Source of the DNA: Echinostoma caproni
Taxonomy: Eukaryota > Platyhelminthes > Trematoda > Plagiorchiida > Echinostomatidae
Direction: 5' to 3'
Assembly: GCA_900618425.1 (NCBI GenBank)
Contig: UZAN01039729.1
Span: forward strand, 1 to 64,000
Length of the DNA: 64,000 bases
A program made the position numbers and the translations under genes. Of the stretch, positions 49,580 through 61,294 are shown one piece after another. How positions within the stretch are numbered: position 1 is the first letter of the stretch; each line of letters opens with the position of its first letter. Below the pieces are notes generated by a model. That model was not told the origin of the DNA, did not search any database, and was given only the letters and a program-made list of their open reading frames with translations.

Positions 49580-49790
49580 TGCCCGCTTCAACAGTATCCA
49601 ATGAAGGGAACCACCTTGCTTTTCCGGTTGAACTTCCCAAGATTCTGAATGACCTCAAAGGCAACTAGGCATAAGACCCTGATTCTTCCCATCCCGTCTG
49701 GCTGAAAATGTGTACGGAAAATGTTGCATTACTTATTTACGAGATGTTCTGTTTGAGTATTTCCTACGGAAGTTTATGTGATTGCTTAAG
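49580..49790 (+). mobile_element. non-LTR RT N-terminal fragment
   Basis: The plus-strand reading STVSNEGNHLAFPVELPKIL, NDLKGN-stop-A-stop-DPDSSHPVWLKMCTENVALL, IYEMFCLSISYG matches the region just before the RT palm in CR1-like elements, where xLxxLKxNKAxGPDxIHPxxLKxCAxxVAxxLxxxFxxSxxxG is typical. Two in-frame stops, each one base from the expected residue, show that it is dead. No further RT blocks follow. Confidence 0.65.
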
Positions 49791-49799
49791 ATTTTCAGA

Positions 49800-51710
49800 A
49801 ATAAAGAATAAAAGTTTTGACTGATTGTGTGTACGTCATTGCTATAGAAAGTTCTAAAACGAACGATTTCAAACCGATTGGTCTTAATCTATGATGGTCG
49901 TTAACATCTGAAGCTTGCTTAGAAATCTCTTCTTTTCATGCAGTCATCCACACTGTCCGTTTGGTGACTTTCTTACTAACTAAAGGATCTTGCATCATTC
50001 GTCTAGTTTTCCTAGATTTCGTCGAAGTTCTCTGGGTCACTTGATTCTGGTATTCCTATACATCTTTCGGCCTGCGAACTGGGAATTCCTGTGCTGCATG
50101 TCATTACGAGTTACTTCTCATACCGGAATTATTTTATTTTTTGCAACGCTAGAAATTTCTTTTATTATCTGTGTGCCTGGGGTATTTGCTAAGGTTCTCT
50201 TTTGTCCTCTCCATTATTTTTAGCTGTACCTTCTCAACCCACCCAACTTTATCACTTGCAAACAAGCTTATGACGCTACCATTGGGTGTACCTTGACTGA
50301 CCTTGACAGTTTTCTTCACCTCCGGGAATCGCTAAAACAATTTTCAGGGTTCATTGACCGTCATTCTACGACTTCAAGTTAAAGATGTTTGTCAATCAAT
50401 AAATTTGCGGCAGCCCGGATTCTTTCGCTTTATTGTACTCTTTTACGGTATTTTCCGCGGTCTGTTAGACGAAGATTATAGTCTCATTTCTTTATCCATT
50501 ACATTTCTGTTCCCTTGCACGTGATTTTCTCTACGCGGTCTTCGTTTAGTCTATTGCCTGCAGGCATTTTGATGCGCGTCATCGACTCATCTGCTGTCTC
50601 CATGTCCATCTTGACTAATGTGTATCTCATCTGCGTACTTGTTCAAAATGAAGGCTTCTTCCTTGTTGCAAGTCCTACCAACTTGGCGCTTTTCTCTGTA
50701 TCATCTGTATCTTATTAAATCAAACATCTATCATTAGGGACCTCATAAAGCCCCTGTCTCGTCAGTAATCTGTTTTATCATCTTCTAATCGTTTCATGTA
50801 CATTTTGCTGCGTTTTATCTCGTTATTGACTTCGCTGACCTCAAATTAAAATAGAGGAGGTCCGCAACATAAATCGAATGCATTTCCACGACACTGTACA
50901 AAAAAAACACCGAACAAATGGCGCTCTTCGGTGGGCTGGTTGATTAGAGAGTCATATAATGGTTATGCGAATCAAATCCTTTTGTACAACAAATTCCGAA
51001 ATTAGCTTGGTGCTCTTTCTGAACATATCGTCTCTCGTTCATTTCAAGACTGACGTTTAACTTGAGGTGAATATCTGAAAACCTCGATTCGGGAGCAGTC
51101 TACTGGTTAGCTAGAAGTGGCTTTCGGATGAACTTAATCAAATTTATCGATTGTGTGCCGAATAATCATCTCAAAAACGATGAAGCGGTCCTTATCAAGT
51201 TACTGATTGCTTGCTTGATAATATTCCATGTATTATCAGAAAGAATGTGCGATCCTTGCACCTCCAATCACATTCTGGCAAGGTTTTCTGATTTTGTCTT
51301 AACGCGAACCATTCCATAACTTGGAATCAATAGATGCCACCATACTTGACATACACATAATGGCCTCCAGCTTTGTCAGCAACGAAAACGCTATTTCAAG
51401 CTAGTTCGGTCCCATAAACTGAGGGAATTTACCAATCCCACGGAAAGCGGAGATTCAAAACCTAGACAACAAGTGGATACTGTAACTATAATACAACCCA
51501 ATGGACTGCTGAGTACTTGATTATTTTCTCGTTGAACATCATTCAAAACAATAATACGTAGCCGATTTTCTAAAGAAAAATTGAAGGTGAAGCAGCTTAT
51601 GTTAGTACACCTTCATTTTCCGTTCACAGCATGCCTGATAGAGAGCACGGAGATAATTCAAACAATAATCGTTTTTTACATGAGAAAGTAATGAAGGATC
51701 TGATTTAATT
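49800..51710. other. no recognisable gene
   Basis: Minus-strand readings between 50480 and 50870 look faintly coding (EVSEVNNEIKRSKMYMKRLE) but carry many stops and no motif I can name. Confidence 0.35.
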
Positions 51711-51714
51711 TCAA

Positions 51715-51897
51715 AGACGGAATTTGTCGTGTATGGAGCAAATGAAGCGTGAAATGAAAGCTAGAAAGCACTGGGCAGCTGTGTCGACCAGGTTTGGTTT
51801 CATCAGCAATGCAAAACCACCCACTCTACTAGGAATCAAACCCGAGACATCACAGGCAAAACCATAACCATTTGGCCACCGGGCCGCTGATTACACC
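51715..51897 (-). mobile_element. hammerhead-bearing SINE, copy 5 (second tail type)
   Basis: The minus strand carries the A box TGGCCAAATGG (51878-51868), an 11-base variant fitting the consensus fully, and B box GGTTTGATTCC (51842-51832, 10 of 11). The hammerhead follows at the same spacing: GCATTG, CTGATGA (51806-51800), stem II AACC/GGTC around AAACCT, then GACA in place of GAAA. The stem III palindrome region is ACAGCTGC and GCC stands where GTC is needed, then CAGTGC pairs with GCATTG in stem I. The A14 and U16.1 changes predict an inactive ribozyme. The tail (CACGCTTCATTTGCTCCATA, ACACGACAAATTCC) differs from that of copies 2-4 but matches copy 6. Confidence 0.65.
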
Positions 51898-51899
51898 GC

Positions 51900-52110
51900 T
51901 TTTCATTTTCCATTTACACTATATAGCGCAACTCACCTATGCGGGTCTGTTGGGGGCAACGTGCGTTGCTCATCTCAACACTAGTCTGCGGGTTTATGAC
52001 TCGAAAACGTGGAAACTTTCACAATCAAGTCGAAACAGCTGTACAGTGCTTTTCAAGTCACGCTTCATTTGCTCTATACACGACGAATTCCCTCATTGAA
52101 ATAATTGGTT
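51900..52110 (+). mobile_element. hammerhead-bearing SINE, copy 6 (second tail type)
   Basis: The 3' half of the hammerhead is preserved: AAGT, C, GAAA (52032-52035), the perfect stem III palindrome ACAGCTGT (52035-52042), a GTA cleavage triplet and CAGTGC (52044-52049). The 5' arm has decayed and no CTGATGA is present. Upstream, GCGGGTTTATGACTCG (51989-52004) may be the damaged B box. The tail CACGCTTCATTTGCTC(T)ATACACGACGAATTCC matches copy 5. It lies head to head with copy 5. Confidence 0.6.
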
Positions 52111-52114
52111 TTCT

Positions 52115-54985
52115 CAAATATATTACGTAATAATTGCTTTTTCAATACAAATAATCAGTTTGTATCGCGTTTAATCAATGATGGTGTGTCACGGTCACAG
52201 TGATCGATAGGTCATAGTCAATTCGATTTTCGCTTTTTGATAAGCCTATCAGGAATACTTTATTGGTCGTTTTCAATTGCACTCTCACCGATGTGATCAA
52301 ACCGTTTCGATTGTATTGCAACAACTGGTGCTCTTTGGGGTCAAATTGAGGCTGCCAATTTGGTGCTCATGAAAAGCATGATGATCAGGTTGCGGTGTAC
52401 CCATTCTGACGCTCCAAATAATGCACAATCACTGTTCGAGAACAAGGTCGCGCATGGAGTGGAGAGAGAATGTAGTGGATGACACAATTAGCCGAGTGAT
52501 TTTTCCGATTCACATTATCACGAACAGTAATCATAATGTGTTCAATTTAACTCTTTATCCATTTATCAGTACTCAGTTTAAAACTGATAGGCTCGATTGG
52601 AATTGATTTTTTTCCAGACAGTATAAAAGGTTATAGAGGAGGTTTGATAGTACATTGGGACTAGGTTCCAAGACATTCCAACCACAACGATTTGATTTTG
52701 GATGGCGTTTTCTCATACTGCTGAATTCTTGTAATGTCTCGGATCAGAGAAAGAGTTTTCAAAATCGCAGACATTGAGAGAATCAGGAGAGCATGTTGTA
52801 TCCTTGGACATTATATGTGGAATTGTTGATTTCAAATGTTCTCACTACCACCAAAATGTCCTTGTAGACCGTAGAAAACCTAGAAAACAATGTATACCGG
52901 TTTCTTTTTATTAAAAGCAGTACATATGCATAAAATCCACCGGGGTTTGAACATAAGCACTGTAGGTTGTTACTGAGATATATTCATCTATTATACCATC
53001 TGGACTGACCGGTAACATTACTTCTGAAATTAACACCGCAACATGTAGAGCTCATGCACAACTTTGGTCGCGCGTTTGAAAACATAGAGGTTACCCGATG
53101 TCCTTTCTGACAGGAGTGTTTCACTACGACTGTGCATGGGATTTGGACTCGCTGGGAAACGTATTACCCAAGTCAACTGCTCTTGAAATTAGGTGTTTTC
53201 TCGAACTCGCAGACTCCTCACGCAAGTTTTGTTTTTCTACTATTTGAAATAACTAAATTAGTTTAATTTTAGTTGATGAACCTAGACCGGATGGGTGGTA
53301 TAAAGTATTGATATTTGCTAATTTATTTTCTCACACCTTTTAGCTCACATGGACTGCTAACCACGAAGCTCTTTCGTGCGGGACAAAAGGAAAGTTTCCT
53401 ACTGGTTAGTCAATCATTGATTGTGGCCCAGATGTGTTGAAACCATCCGCTAGGAAACCATGAATTAATGTTTCCCATCTCAAAACTGACTCGGAAACTT
53501 CTGCCACATCAATCAGCTTTATTCCAACTGGAACCTATCAGAGTTCATTGAGCAAGACTGAAGTGGGCTGTAGAGGAAAGGGGTGGAAAACTCATGAAGT
53601 GAAAAGCAAAATCACGACAAAAATTACCTCAATCCGACAGAAAACATACATTTTGATCATCGAAATGTAAACAGCAACCAAAGTCATGAAGCATAAAGTG
53701 TGCTAGGTACATCAAGCAATGCAAGGACACATTTTGCCGCGATATATGCAACATGTGAATGCATGCGCGGATGTTCATGGTCAGCGGAATTAAAAGACCC
53801 AAATAAAGAGTTATATCGTCTAAAGGAGAGCTAGTTATCAAACTAATCAAACCAGCTGATAGCAGGACTGTCACGAGAGTTTCATTGGTGAAATCACAAG
53901 ATCACGTGCACTGTCGATTCTGTAATGACGGAGGGGGGGGGTGCACTCATTATTTTACAAGCTGCCACGTTGCTTTTGATAATCATGCACTTCTGTAATG
54001 AGCCCCGTTGTACTTGTCTAAAACGTAATCGTACAAGGTGAGTATGCACACAAAAATGTCAAAGAGAGAGCCATCAGATTCTTTTTATGCTTAATAAAAT
54101 TACGATAGATGAGTTTGGATTTTGCAAAAGTACTTGGTTCATGATAATAGAGTAAACTGACCATTAATGAGGTCATAGTTGAATGAATGGGCGAGAAAAT
54201 TGAAACTTTATAAATTTTCTTAGTCCGCCTCAAAAGTCCCCTCTTGGGTTTGGTACGGCGATAAAAGGTCACTTGCCATCACAAGTTATGGCATTCATGA
54301 ACCACGTGAGTGTACAGAGAGAATATTAATCCGTCGAATGATACCTGAGTCGGCAAATTAAGTACACAGATCACGTGAATTATCTCTTCAAAGCATGATA
54401 CAATTTCAGCGGAACACTGCGTTTAATCCTTCTAGTGTATCACGAATGACAGATTCTCATTCGCACATTATACTGGACTCACAACACACTGCATCTTCTG
54501 GGGTTTCCCTGGGGCATACAATTTTCAGAGTTCTATGCCATTCGGAGTCGGACAACCCTAGATAGAAGCAAATTGTAGTAAAATTAATTGTGTCTCATTC
54601 CTTCTTGTCCTCATACTAAGCTCCCAATACATCAGTCAGAGAACCTGGTCGCAAGCTCAATTCATAGAAAAAACTCCGTAAGCAACCCTAATTTACTTTT
54701 GGAGCTGTTATCCAAAACCATGTGAACTTCAAAAGTAGGTTTTCATTTAAACTTGTTGCTCACGATCTTTCATCAATATTGCACATCATGTGTCGAAATT
54801 TCATAGGTAAACATTTAACATCCAAACATTCAAATTATAAGACATGTCAGTATTCTGTTGCTCTTCTACGTAATCCATCTCGACAGACATCACGTCTACT
54901 TAGAGCTGAAGTCAAAGTTGCATTATGGAAACTAATTAGGATAGGCTATTCATAAAATTGAATCGTTTCTCGGCAAAGATGACAA
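52115..54985. other. no recognisable gene
   Basis: No supported gene or transposon. A G9 run lies near 53932-53940. Confidence 0.4.
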
Positions 54986-54989
54986 CATG

Positions 54990-55170
54990 TCACACATTGG
55001 TCCGGAAAGTAAGATAACACAATTTACGTTTTTGAGTTGTGTGGGAATGTGAGATGTGCCAGGCTTTCACCAAGTCTCTGCTTGAAACATTCAACAGTTG
55101 GTGCACTAATGACGTAAGATGAAAGGCTGTTCCAAGTATTGCGAAAGGTTGACGCCGGGTGACAACGTGA
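54990..55170 (-). mobile_element. non-LTR RT C-terminal remnant
   Basis: The minus strand reads STFRNTWNSLSSYVISAP, then TVECFKQRLGESL, the usual end of CR1-like polymerases (R-V-x-x-W-N-S-L-P-x-x-V-V-x-A-P-S-V-x-x-F-K-x-R-L-D). A stop follows 13 codons later. No upstream RT blocks were found at higher coordinates, so only this end survives. Confidence 0.65.
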
Positions 55171-55174
55171 ACAC

Positions 55175-57095
55175 CAAAAGACATGGATGGTTTGGGTTCA
55201 AATTTCAAATTTTCAATTTTCAAATTCAGTGGTGCTGAGCAGAATATAGTACCAATGATCGTAGTCTGTTCTCATAGGTCAAACAGTTCAAGCCCTTGCT
55301 CATCTTTATGGCAAACCTTTGCGGGTGCCGCAGCATCCTACGATGACGTTGCAATCATGTTTGTTGAGAAAATCGAAGACTGATTTGTTGGTTCTTGTTC
55401 ATAATTCCAAATGTATCAAGCCTCGCCAATCTGTTGTCCACTATTTTCATTTGTCCGTCAATCTACCCTATGTGGGTCTCTACTCAGTCATACAGTAATT
55501 CACAATGCACTCAACATTCATTTCTTTCCAAAGTACAAAACAGATGAACACTGGGCAGATTAATCGCGTGTGAGTTCTTCACTGAATCTGATTTGCGATG
55601 ATCTACCTTTTATTATCAACACGAATCATAAGCAGCATTTGAACCGAAACACTGAGAGGAAGAGAAAAAAAGCTGATAAGAAACTCGGGAGCTCTGACGT
55701 CAGACGGTTATAATACATAATGTAAATTGAACCAGGATTATTGAACATAGATGTTAATAGGCCAGTTGATGGTACCTTTCAGCAATATGCTTTTTCCTAA
55801 CGAGCCAAGGGTTATTTTGCACATATTCACGCGATTTGAATAAAGAAGTCTTTATTCATTTACCTTGCTGGCACTCACCTCACGCAGTGATTGCGCAGGA
55901 GGACGGGGTATCTTCATCTTTCCAGAATGAATTTGTTCATACAAAACGGTTTGAGTGATTCAATCGAATCCACGAGATACACACTCTCTTCATCAAATCA
56001 AATTGGTATTGTCCAGGGTCAGATTGCGAAACCTCTTCATTACGTTGGAATCTGCTTTCACCCCAGCCCCCGCTCAATGAAATTGGGGGCCAATTTTCCC
56101 ATGACCCAGTTCAGGTGATGCACAAATGCAACCACAACCACTCGTGCACTCCTACCCTACCGTTAAACTGCATTGTTGCAGCTTTTTCGTCAACTGGTTC
56201 ACAAAGGCTGATGTTGCAGTCTACACCAATGTATCCGTATGACAGTAGATGATTTATTCTGCTGCTTCTGCAGCTGCAAAATCGATATGTTACTGTCCAG
56301 TACCACTCTGACTTATAAACACGCTGAATGGGCGATCTGTGGTGTTGATGAACCATGTGCAGAGGGATCGTACATTTGGACAAACCGTCGATGAATGCGT
56401 GTGTTCACTTTCCGGACAACGATTTTTCTCTCAAATGACTTCCTTCGAAACGGGAAACCCGTACAACTAGATAATTGGCTAAGGGCACGCAGCTGACTCC
56501 TGCTTTGAGAGTTGGATGATCAAATCACTTGTTTGTATTAACAATTTGAACTCCAATCAGAAGGGACCCATAACATCAATATCCGCCTGTGTGGCCTAAG
56601 CCCTCCGGACAGAAGAGCACACAATAAAATCCGATTTACTCTTTCGGCCCGATGTCGCGATCCTCATTTGAAATTTGTACCCAGTCTCTTCCGAACAGTT
56701 TGCAACGGGTATCGATTTCTATGGAACATGAGTTACACGATCGCTTCTCTTTAGTGCCCCACTAATAAACAAACAAGTCCAATGATGGAATCGAAGCGAT
56801 AGACTGATGAGTCTCGGTTCACATCATCTCTTGCGAACATAAACACATATCTTTCGGTTCACTACCACGTCGTATATAGTGGGGCCTTATGTGGTTCGTC
56901 ACTCCATATCCCGAGGCTTAAGTTACCCGCTCGTATCACTGAATAGCAGGTCTACGCAACCATGGGCGCCACCCTGACTACTTTTAACCACGGAACTGTT
57001 TTGTAATAAAATACCCTCTCGGATTCGGGTAATATCGTTCACAAAGTCGTACGACGCAAGGGAAATAGTAATAACGAACTAACTAAAAATGAGAA
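55175..57095. other. no recognisable gene
   Basis: No supported gene, RNA or element. CTGATGAGTCTCGG at 56806-56819 looks like a hammerhead core start, but no GAAA arm or pairing follows. Confidence 0.4.
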
Positions 57096-57100
57096 CAGTA

Positions 57101-57653
<553 letters not shown>

Positions 57654-57659
57654 GGAAAA

Positions 57660-58735
57660 ACCCATACATACACAAATACAAGCATACGTACATATTACGG
57701 TTGGTAGGTAGGTATGTAAAATTCTTTGTATAATACAATCCTCATTTCATAAAACATTTATTTGCTGCACACTTCCTTGGCAGTTACCTCCTCGAAAACA
57801 ACGAAACGCAGGGAATCGGTATGTTCAAACACATACATATGATTTTATCTCAGACAACCGTTATAACGTTTATCGCTATGCGTCTAATGAGATCAACTTC
57901 AAGCCATGTGCTGTATGTGTCCATAAACAAACCACGAGTGATATCGATAACAGAGAGATCATTTTTTCACAAGTCCATGTGTATTGGAAAAAAATTCTCA
58001 TTTGTAGTCACGCATAAACCAAAACAATAGGCACAAACTACATGGGGGTTCTGCGCAAATGCATTGATTGATTGTTGCCTCCGTCCGCATACCCGGAAGA
58101 AACCAACGAAAAACTTGCGGCACTGGTGTAAACAACATTAAATGGCCTGGTACAATTCACTTTACATTCCAGTTCTGAAACGCATCGGAATGAGCAGGGC
58201 AGCACCGATCGAAGAAAAAAACATCAACTGTTACATTTTAGTCGAAAACGTTGTATCAATTATTTGGTAACCACTGATTAAGCAGACTAGAATCGAATTG
58301 GTGTTCACTGTTGTTTCGTACTTTACCAACAAAAAGCGATTTATTCACAGCGTCGTGCTGAACCGAGTAAAAGTTATGGGGTGCGCTATCCATTGCCAGT
58401 CACGGAAACTAATCCTCCTCACCAGAGAAATAGAGAAATTCCTGAGTCACATGAGCTGAGGTCGTTGAACGGAATACTATACAACAAAACAAAACGGATA
58501 CTGACATGACCACACCCAATCTTGACAATCGTAGAAATAGAATGCACGCCAACTGCCTGGTGGATTGCATATGGTGTCAAATGAAATTCATCGATGCGTC
58601 AGAGTTGAAAAATAGGTATGAAGGAACCCCACAATAGCCCGAAAAAAGATAGATTCATATGCATCTGAATGTTTAAAACCTAATATGAGAGACAAAACAA
58701 AATTAATTTCCTTGGATAAAAATGGAGGTTAAATG
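57660..58735. other. no recognisable gene
   Basis: Nothing supportable apart from short GGTAGGTAGG-type runs just after the GATA array. Confidence 0.4.
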
Positions 58736-58754
58736 CAATAAGTGATATTTTAAT

Positions 58755-58855
58755 GTGATGGAAATGTTTGTGATAACCCACAAAGAGCACTAGATAGCTG
58801 TTTCGTCCTGTTTGGGACTCGTCAGCGGTGCGTACTTTTTGTGTCCCTGTCAGGA
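58755..58855 (-). mobile_element. hammerhead-bearing SINE, copy 4, 5'-truncated with TSD
   Basis: A 101-bp insert is flanked by imperfect 19-bp direct repeats, CAATAAGTGATATTTTAAT (58736-58754) and CAATGAGTGATACTTAAAT (58856-58874), 16 of 19 identical. On the minus strand it starts within the B-box region (TCCTGACAGGGACAC) and lacks the promoter. It continues ACAAAAAGTACGCACC into a complete hammerhead core, and ends in the copy 2/3 type tail (TGTGGGTTATCACAAACAT, TTCCATCACA). 5' truncation plus target duplication is the signature of LINE-mediated target-primed reverse transcription. Confidence 0.75.
58787..58835 (-). ncRNA. hammerhead ribozyme with intact core
   Basis: On the minus strand the core is CTGACGA (58825-58819). 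Stem II is GTCC/GGAC closed by CAAACA (58818-58805), followed by GAAA (58804-58801). Stem III is ACAG/CTAT, four positions with one C/A mismatch and no loop. The ATC triplet (58795-58793) fits the NUH rule, with the predicted cut after 58793. Stem I has a T/G wobble, an A/C mismatch, then GTGC with GCAC. The core is complete, but the stem I and III mismatches probably weaken it. With no promoter of its own, it could act only if read through. Confidence 0.7.
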
Positions 58856-58879
58856 CAATGAGTGATACTTAAATAATTT

Positions 58880-60395
58880 CGCCTGATCTATATAGAAATA
58901 CGTTTCATCTTCAGTTAGACACCCCTTTCAGTTACCTCATACGGTCTATATATTACCCGCCTTTGTAAAATCGCTTTTTGGGAAGTAGTGGTCGGTCATT
59001 TGATAGATACATTGATAATCCGATCCGGATAAAGGACCTCCAGCTTATTTGATCACTATCTGAGTCGTGTACAGCTTCTTACACCCATGTTGATGAGATC
59101 TATACGGAGAAAATAACTCAATGTAGTTGAGTTACAAACTGAAATCAGCTTGAGTCGCACAACAATTACAGTTACCGGGATGGAATTGTAAAAATTAAAA
59201 ATTGAAATCTGTCCACATATCAGTTTACTGGTTCAGTCATTTCGACATTCATCATTTGTTTGGAAGACGTCCGTCTTTTCATTATTCACATGAAGATGAG
59301 ATGTATGCTTTTGTAATCGAACACTAGGACGCTGTCCTGTGTGCTTTTCCCAAGATACTGTGAAGAAAATCAGTACCTTTGGATTTCAATATCTGGTCTA
59401 AATAACAAACAGGCTTGTTCCAAAGCATTCGATCAAAATTGTTCCATCGACATCGACGAATCGCAGGAAGTAATTGTCGTGTAGTTTTTTTAATGAACGA
59501 ACTAGTACCAACCAAGGATTTGGTATCCTGAACTGTACAGTACATTCAATCTCCTGCTAAGTCACACCCCTCGGGGATTTGAAAAGGTGGGTAGATTCCA
59601 GGAGCTGCGACAGAGCATGTTGGTAAGTAGTAGATGCTATTACGCAGTTCGAAAATTCGGTTGATAGTTTTGAGACAAAATAAACCGGATCGATAAAAAG
59701 TACGTCATTGTGTTCAATGTTTATAATTAATTACTGTTTACCTAAAGCGGAATTTAGATTTACCGTCCTGCGTATCCTTTATACATCCAAGAGATTGAAA
59801 TCTTTGGTAATGCCCTCCGCTTAATATTAGTACATTTCATGCGGTATTCAGCCCTTTTACAGTTTCATGTGTCTAGTTGTAACGAAACTAGCTGCCTTTC
59901 TTCAATAGAACTTTTCTAACCCAATTAATCGCATTTTCATTCCACATATTTCTCCATTCCTTTTCAACGTTAGGCTAACCACAAATTTGAGTATTTGAAG
60001 CCCACCATTATATTCTACTGTTTTGACCATTATAATCACAGCAGCAATATGAACTCATTCGATTAAAACAAGAATGAGCCAAGTTGAACAGGGGACATAA
60101 AATTGTATTCCAAGGAAATCGCTAGGTCTAAAATAAGTGAAATATCTGTTATGGGGTATACTCAGTACATTGACTAATTTCACGTACTCCAAATTGTCTG
60201 TTCGCTGTGCAATCTATTCAAGATTTTCTGGTGAAAAATGTGTAGCATTAATTCTGAAACATCCACTCGTTCGTTTGCCTTTGTTGTTACCATTGAATGT
60301 TCAAACCGATTGACATATTCGTTATGGTCAGTGTCGGTAAACATAAGTGACGGATTAAGTTCAACAAGTGCTTCGAAAATTTAAAGTGCATCACT
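58880..60395. other. no recognisable gene
   Basis: A 73-codon minus-strand frame (59324-59545) has no recognisable motif. No repeats. Confidence 0.4.
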
Positions 60396-60469
60396 CAAAC
60401 AGTCAGACCTGGGTTACGATGACCTTTGGCCGATGACCTGTCTAATTTCATCGGTGCTCTAGCAAGGAC

Positions 60470-60610
60470 AAGTGCGATTATCGTTCATTCGTTCACACAG
60501 GCGCATTCACGCCACAGTGCTCATTTATCACTAGGTTCTGATATCTTACTCCACGCACCCGCTCGCCAGCCGATCGCAATTATTGTTCTCTCGTTTACAC
60601 AGTGAGACCA
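60470..60610. repeat. two related 28-bp blocks about 100 bp apart
   Basis: GCGATTATCGTTCATTCG followed by TTCACACAG (from about 60475) and GCAATTATTGTTCTCTCG followed by TTTACACAG (from about 60574) are clearly related and in direct orientation. They lie at the 3' end of the pogo-type transposase frame. They may be subterminal repeats of that transposon. Confidence 0.5.
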
Positions 60611-61290
60611 AGCACATCGATAAACCGAATGGCCGTGGTTTTGGTGACCACTACAACACAAAAGATCACATTCGAGTGCCCCACAGAATTTTGGAAAAAC
60701 CTTTGCTGCTAACAAAGATGTATTTTTATCAATTAAAAATCGGAGATATCGTAAAGTTTTAAATGTTCCAATAGCCAACAGGGTTAACCTTTCTGCAGCT
60801 ATGCTCGTACAAAGAAGTAACGTGACTCTTTCTTTGGATTTCTTGGATCCAGAAACTGTTTTACTTTTGAGACGTAATGTTCTTTCTGAGAGCCGCATGT
60901 AATACAAGGCTGTTTCATTTGAATTGAAAATATCACAGTCAGCGTATCCATGGATCAAATGCAGTAACCCCTCTAGAAACTCATCAACTGCCTCAGGTGG
61001 TACCGACAAACGTTCACCTTAAACGTATGAAGCAATACACCTGAGTAGTTGCTTGTCTCTTACTATGTAGGATTGAATAAGATATCTGTCCAAGCAAGAG
61101 CCAAACCAACTTTTGGAAGCCTTAAAGTCATAATGATGCATTCTTTGTGCTAACAGAATTGTCTTCTTACGAATGATGCTCTCCATCATGGGGAAACCAC
61201 CGTGCTTTTCACTCAGTAAACAAAGCCAAGATTGCCTCATTTACTGTCTTGAACTTTTCGTTGGTTTTCAGGTAGCATCTTTCCTAAGAT
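60521..61290 (-). pseudogene. pogo/Tigger-type DDE transposase (decayed)
   Basis: This is a cut-and-paste transposase of the Tc1/mariner superfamily, related to jerky and CENP-B. On the minus strand a CENP-B-type helix-turn-helix comes first (61240-61019): QSWLCLLSEKHGGFPMMES, then MHHYDFKASKSWFGSCLDRY, as in the WxxxxRxxGxPVxGxxIxxKA...FxASxGWLxxFxxR pattern. The DDE domain start follows after a break at about 61015: EGLLHLIHGYADCDIFNSNE, TALYYMRLSERTL, SGSKKSKERVTLLLCTS, LTLLAIGTFKTLRYLRF. The first catalytic Asp of the usual DIFNADETG block is Asn here (SNET). After about residue 85 of the second frame (near 60755) the reading diverges from the family, and no second or third Asp block is visible. 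Dead copy. Confidence 0.85.
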
Positions 61291-61294
61291 GCTC

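Noticed and set aside
50480..50870. Minus-strand coding-like readings
   Set aside because: Many in-frame stops and no recognisable motif.
56806..56830. CTGATGAGTCTC as another hammerhead core
   Set aside because: No GAAA arm, stem II pairing or palindromic stem III follows.
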